NCBI GenBank assembly: GCA_024626585.1
Contig: JANKJI010149970.1
Coordinates: forward strand, 313-11,448
Length of the DNA stretch: 11,136 nucleotides
Source: Ginkgo biloba
Taxonomy: Eukaryota > Streptophyta > Ginkgoopsida > Ginkgoales > Ginkgoaceae
Reading direction: 5' to 3'
Shown: positions 8,561 through 11,136 of the stretch, in pieces
Layout of the letters: each line of letters starts with the position of its first letter
Numbering within the stretch: the stretch's first letter is position 1
Program-made: the position numbers and the translations under genes
The notes under the pieces: model-generated
Databases searched by the model: none
Told to the model about the DNA's origin: nothing
The model's input: only the letters and a program-made list of their open reading frames with translations

Positions 8561-9000
8561 GGTATTACCAAAATGGGGCTTGGACTATGGATAGCAACAA
8601 ACCTCTCTTCTCTTCCTCTTCTCCCCTGTTACAAGAAGTAGATATGTGATTGATGTAGATGATACCTTCAATATGCAAGTTTTCAATAAAGCCTTATGCG
8701 TATCCTTGAGATAGAGTTAATTCTTATTAAGTGATCTCTTGAAATGAAGTGCTTAGCAACAAAGATAAAAGTATGGAGATGATAGTGTAGATACTTCATC
8801 ATAGAGATGCCCCCCTTTTCCTCTATAAAATGGGGGTACTTATAATACGAAATAGACCTCATAACTCAAGCATTGAGAAAGCTTATGATGTGTGAAGTAG
8901 TACATCATATTATTCAAGATAATCCTTTGAGGTCATGTCTTAAATTTTGATGCATCTTTTGACATTCATATTTCTCTATTGTGGAATGAAATTTGATGTA
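8560..9000. other. Less AT-rich non-coding block, possible repeat copy
   Basis: Compared with its flanks this block has more G and C, including a pyrimidine-rich run near 8600-8630 (ctcttctcttcctcttctcc) and a C-run/G-run hairpin at 8810-8836. No frame stays open and no domain is recognisable. It could be part of an LTR or another dispersed plant repeat of younger age than its surroundings; that is inference from composition only. Confidence 0.35.
8810..8836. other. Hairpin-forming C-run and G-run
   Basis: Six C and four T (8810-8819) are followed by a short loop and then four A, one T and five G (8827-8836). They can pair as a stem of about nine base pairs with one bulged T. The right arm overlaps a TATA-like sequence (ctataaaatggg). 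A role is unknown; it may be part of a transposable element promoter. Confidence 0.4.
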
Positions 9001-9344
9001 AATGCTTGAAACTATTGTCCAGTGTGTGCTAAAAGGACCATGTGAAAATAATAATGGTGTAAAGAGACACATAATACTTTGAATATAAAAATAAAAGGGT
9101 CAAATGAGGGACCACAAGAAATGTTGAATAATAATATGCAAATGTGACATCAATAATGAATGAAACTTATGCAAAATATGTAATATAAAGCTTCAAATGT
9201 TCATAGTTATACATTAACAATACAAATACACTAGTGCAAAAAAGGGTGATAATAATTATGCAGAGTAACTTATGGTTAAAGTATTATATCATGAGATGAA
9301 TATATATATATAGATATACACAACATATAATGTCTAACTATGTT
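9001..9344. other. AT-rich spacer with a short TA microsatellite
   Basis: No gene is visible. A short (TA)n run lies at about 9300-9312, just before the purine-rich tract begins. Confidence 0.5.
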
Positions 9345-9850
9345 TAATGGAACACGAATAATAGAACATAATGGAATGGATATGACCATGCCAAATGGAA
9401 CAGAGAAATAAACTAGAATGACATAATAGAATAGAAAAAAAGTGGAAGAATGAAATGAAGGAAAGGAACAAAAATGAAAAAATAGAATATAACAAGAACA
9501 AAAGAATAGAATGGAAAATAAAAACTAGATTAGAAAAAAAATAAAAATAAAGGACAAGAATGGAAGATAAAAACAAAAGACTGGGTGAATAAAATGGAAG
9601 ATAGTAATATTAAATGGAATAGAAATAGAAGATAGAAACAAAATAGGAGTAGAATGACTAACATGATAGAAACATAAGATAAAAATAAGATAAGAACAAA
9701 AAATAGAAATGGGATAGTCATGAAAGATGGAAATAAATGATTGATTAAATGAAAAAGAAGATAAAAAGGGACAAAAATAGAAAATGGAATCAGGATAGGA
9801 ATGGAATATGAAAATGGAAACATGATGGAATAAAAGATAAAACAAAGTTA
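9345..9850 (+). repeat. Purine-rich, C-poor simple-sequence tract
   Basis: About 500 bp on the + strand are built from variants of aatggaa, atagaa, gaaga and aaaata, with very little C. The pattern is a degenerate short-period (5-7 bp) array of GGAAT/ATAGA type. It creates long open frames on the minus strand (9334-9576, 9525-9857, 9530-9823) that translate into Phe/Ser/Ile/Leu-rich low-complexity sequence. These are artefacts: stops on that strand need TTA, CTA or TCA on the + strand, which are rare in such DNA. Confidence 0.75.
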
Positions 9851-10525
9851 TACCCATGGAAATTATTTGCCATGAGTAAAGGACTAGTTATATACGAAAA
9901 AATAAGTGTCTAATTGACCATCTACATTTCAATTAATCAATGATAAAATAATATAAAAATTATAATTGAATGTGAAATATTATCGAAGAATGCCATGCCA
10001 TTATTAAATGTATTAAAGAGAAATTGGTCACATCATTATTAAATGTATCAATGATTTAATATTATATTCAATTTAAATAAATTTTCAATGAGGACTACAT
10101 TGGATTCATACTATGTATCATGAATATTAAATATATTAAATGCATTTAACATTTGAAAGGTTGTAATTATATGTCATGGGTAAGGATTAGTACAATATAA
10201 TTTTTTTGTGTGTCTAACCAACCACTCCTCTCGAATTAAAATAATATGAAAGAATGTAAAATATTTAATCATGTATAATATCTTCTAATATATAATAACA
10301 AATGTGAATGGAAATTGATTGGATCATTATTAAATATATCAAAGAGAAATTAGTCAAATCAAGTGTATTAAATATATTGAATATAGTAATAAAAGAATGT
10401 AAAATATTCAACCATAGATAATATATTGAATATCATTATTAAATATATTGAAGATAAATTAGTCAAATCCTTATTAAATATATTAAATATTTAAAATTAT
10501 ATTATATTTAAAATATTATCAACAC

Positions 10526-10554
10526 AAATTTGATCCAATGATTTGATCAAATTT
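10526..10554. repeat. 10-bp inverted repeat
   Basis: aaatttgatc (10526-10535) and gatcaaattt (10545-10554) are perfect inverted copies around a 9-base loop. It lies inside the repeat field, and a related but imperfect form (aatttgatcaatt) recurs near 10701-10715. Confidence 0.6.
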
Positions 10555-10738
10555 CATTTCCATCTATTCTTATACATTATAAGATAGTATAGTCACTTAT
10601 TTGTTTCATATATAGGGTAAATAGTGATGGGAAATTAGTCAAATCATATTAAATATATTGAATATTTAAAATTATATATAATTTTAAAAAATATCAACAA
10701 GAATTTGATCAATTAATTTCTATACATCAATATTAAAT

Positions 10739-10758
10739 ATATTAAATGCATTTAATAT
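10739..10758. repeat. 20-bp perfect palindrome
   Basis: The sequence centred on the GC at 10748-10749 (core attaaatgcatttaat) is a perfect palindrome of 20 bp. The related copy near 10135-10148 keeps 14 bp of it. It is part of the repeat unit of about 303 bp. Confidence 0.6.
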
Positions 10759-10810
10759 TTGAACTATGATAATTGCTTACCACAATTAAGGACTAGTTAT
10801 TATTAATAAG

Positions 10811-11040
10811 TTATGTTTGTTTATCAAGTAGCATTATATCCCTTATTTTATTCTCTTACTCCTTCATCCTTAAGAAATAACCTATAACATATGTTGTTAC
10901 AACAAAAATAAATAGGGCTAATGTATATATATTCTTATCTAAAATATATTTGGAGAGGGAATCTCTCAATAAGAACGCTATTGAAAATCACTCTAGTCTT
11001 AACTTCATTTAAAATAGTAGTCCGCTACATTTTCAACTTT
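10811..11040. other. AT-rich DNA without recognised features
   Basis: No gene, repeat or RNA is recognised. It bridges the repeat field and the less AT-rich sequence at the window end. Confidence 0.45.
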
Positions 11041-11136
11041 GTCCCCACTTAATTTGATGTGCCATCTTACCAGGAGGGGGATATTACATGGTCCTATGGT
11101 TAATCTCATTGAGGGGGCTATGACCAAAGGGGATTC
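11041..11136. other. Start of a G-rich element-like sequence, cut by the window edge
   Basis: The last 96 bases have more G and C than the preceding kilobases. They include aggaggggga (about 11071-11081), a polypurine tract-like run, followed on + by tattacatgg. On the minus strand the complementary tgtaatatccc resembles the first bases of many plant LTRs, but the sequence before it there is not purine-rich. Either reading suggests the edge of another LTR retrotransposon; it cannot be settled from 96 bases. Confidence 0.25.

Larger units (their letters stand above)
9860..10810 (+). repeat. AT-rich repeat field with about 303-bp spacing
   Basis: A motif of the form aattatttgccatgagtaa, followed by ggactagtta, occurs at about 9861, 10165 and 10771. 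The spacing is 304 and then 606 bp, twice 303. In the first two units a tgtctaa...cca segment follows at similar distance. A second long match, aatattaaatatattaaatg and its flank, occurs at about 10122 and 10729 (607 bp). Inside lie shorter repeats, such as aaattagtcaaatc and variants at about 10021, 10347, 10456 and 10632, and many tattaaatatatt copies. It appears to be an old tandem array with nested duplications and no coding sequence. Confidence 0.65.

Noticed and set aside
8810-8836. Hairpin as a bacterial-type terminator
   Set aside because: The context is eukaryotic, no gene ends upstream, and there is no T-run directly after the stem.
9334-9857. Three overlapping minus-strand open frames (80, 110 and 97 codons) rich in Phe, Ser, Ile and Leu, looking like membrane proteins
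   Set aside because: They are the complement of a purine-rich short-period repeat in which minus-strand stop codons are rare; the translation is low complexity and frames overlap without any start context.

Overview
This window looks like nuclear DNA from a plant with a large, repeat-rich genome. It is strongly AT-rich, has few CG dinucleotides, and holds decayed plant-type retrotransposons plus tandem repeats. No intact gene was found. A gymnosperm is possible, but that is only an impression from the look of the repeats. There is no operon, no prokaryotic signal and no recognisable RNA gene.

Left part (about 1-1600, + strand): the 3' half of a plant L1-like LINE. In order it shows the C-terminal part of the reverse transcriptase ORF (3-595), a zf-RVT region (596-922), and a linker ending in an RNase H-like start (923-1435). 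Nonsense codons and one single-base deletion near 595 break it, yet the frame can be followed for about 1.4 kb.

Middle part (about 1740-6740, - strand): a much more eroded Ty3/gypsy-type LTR retrotransposon. Reading down the minus strand it has a tRNA-Met-like primer site (6256-6267), gag with a damaged zinc knuckle (about 6258-5461), protease (5300-5033), a protease-RT linker (4799-4660), reverse transcriptase (4659-3925), RNase H (3860-3490), a small integrase trace (3117-3073) and a polypurine tract (2202-2213). A probable 3' LTR follows, with a TATA-like box at 1835-1847. Many catalytic or metal-binding codons have changed in the C:G to T:A direction, which fits decay of a silenced, methylated copy.

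Right part: a degenerate satellite of about 183 bp period (about 6780-7530) lies beside the 5' end of the LTR element. Anonymous AT-rich DNA follows (7531-8560). Next come a less AT-rich block with a hairpin (8560-9000) and a C-poor GGAAT/ATAGAA-type simple-sequence tract (9345-9850). After that is a second repeat field with about 303-bp spacing and nested short repeats (9860-10810). The window ends in a G-rich, element-like sequence (11041-11136).

The parts do not act together as a pathway. They are layered mobile elements and tandem repeats, typical of silenced intergenic DNA. I found no convincing undescribed biological system. The most useful points are the two tandem-repeat families, the purine-rich tract, and the pattern of transitions that disabled the retrotransposon enzymes.
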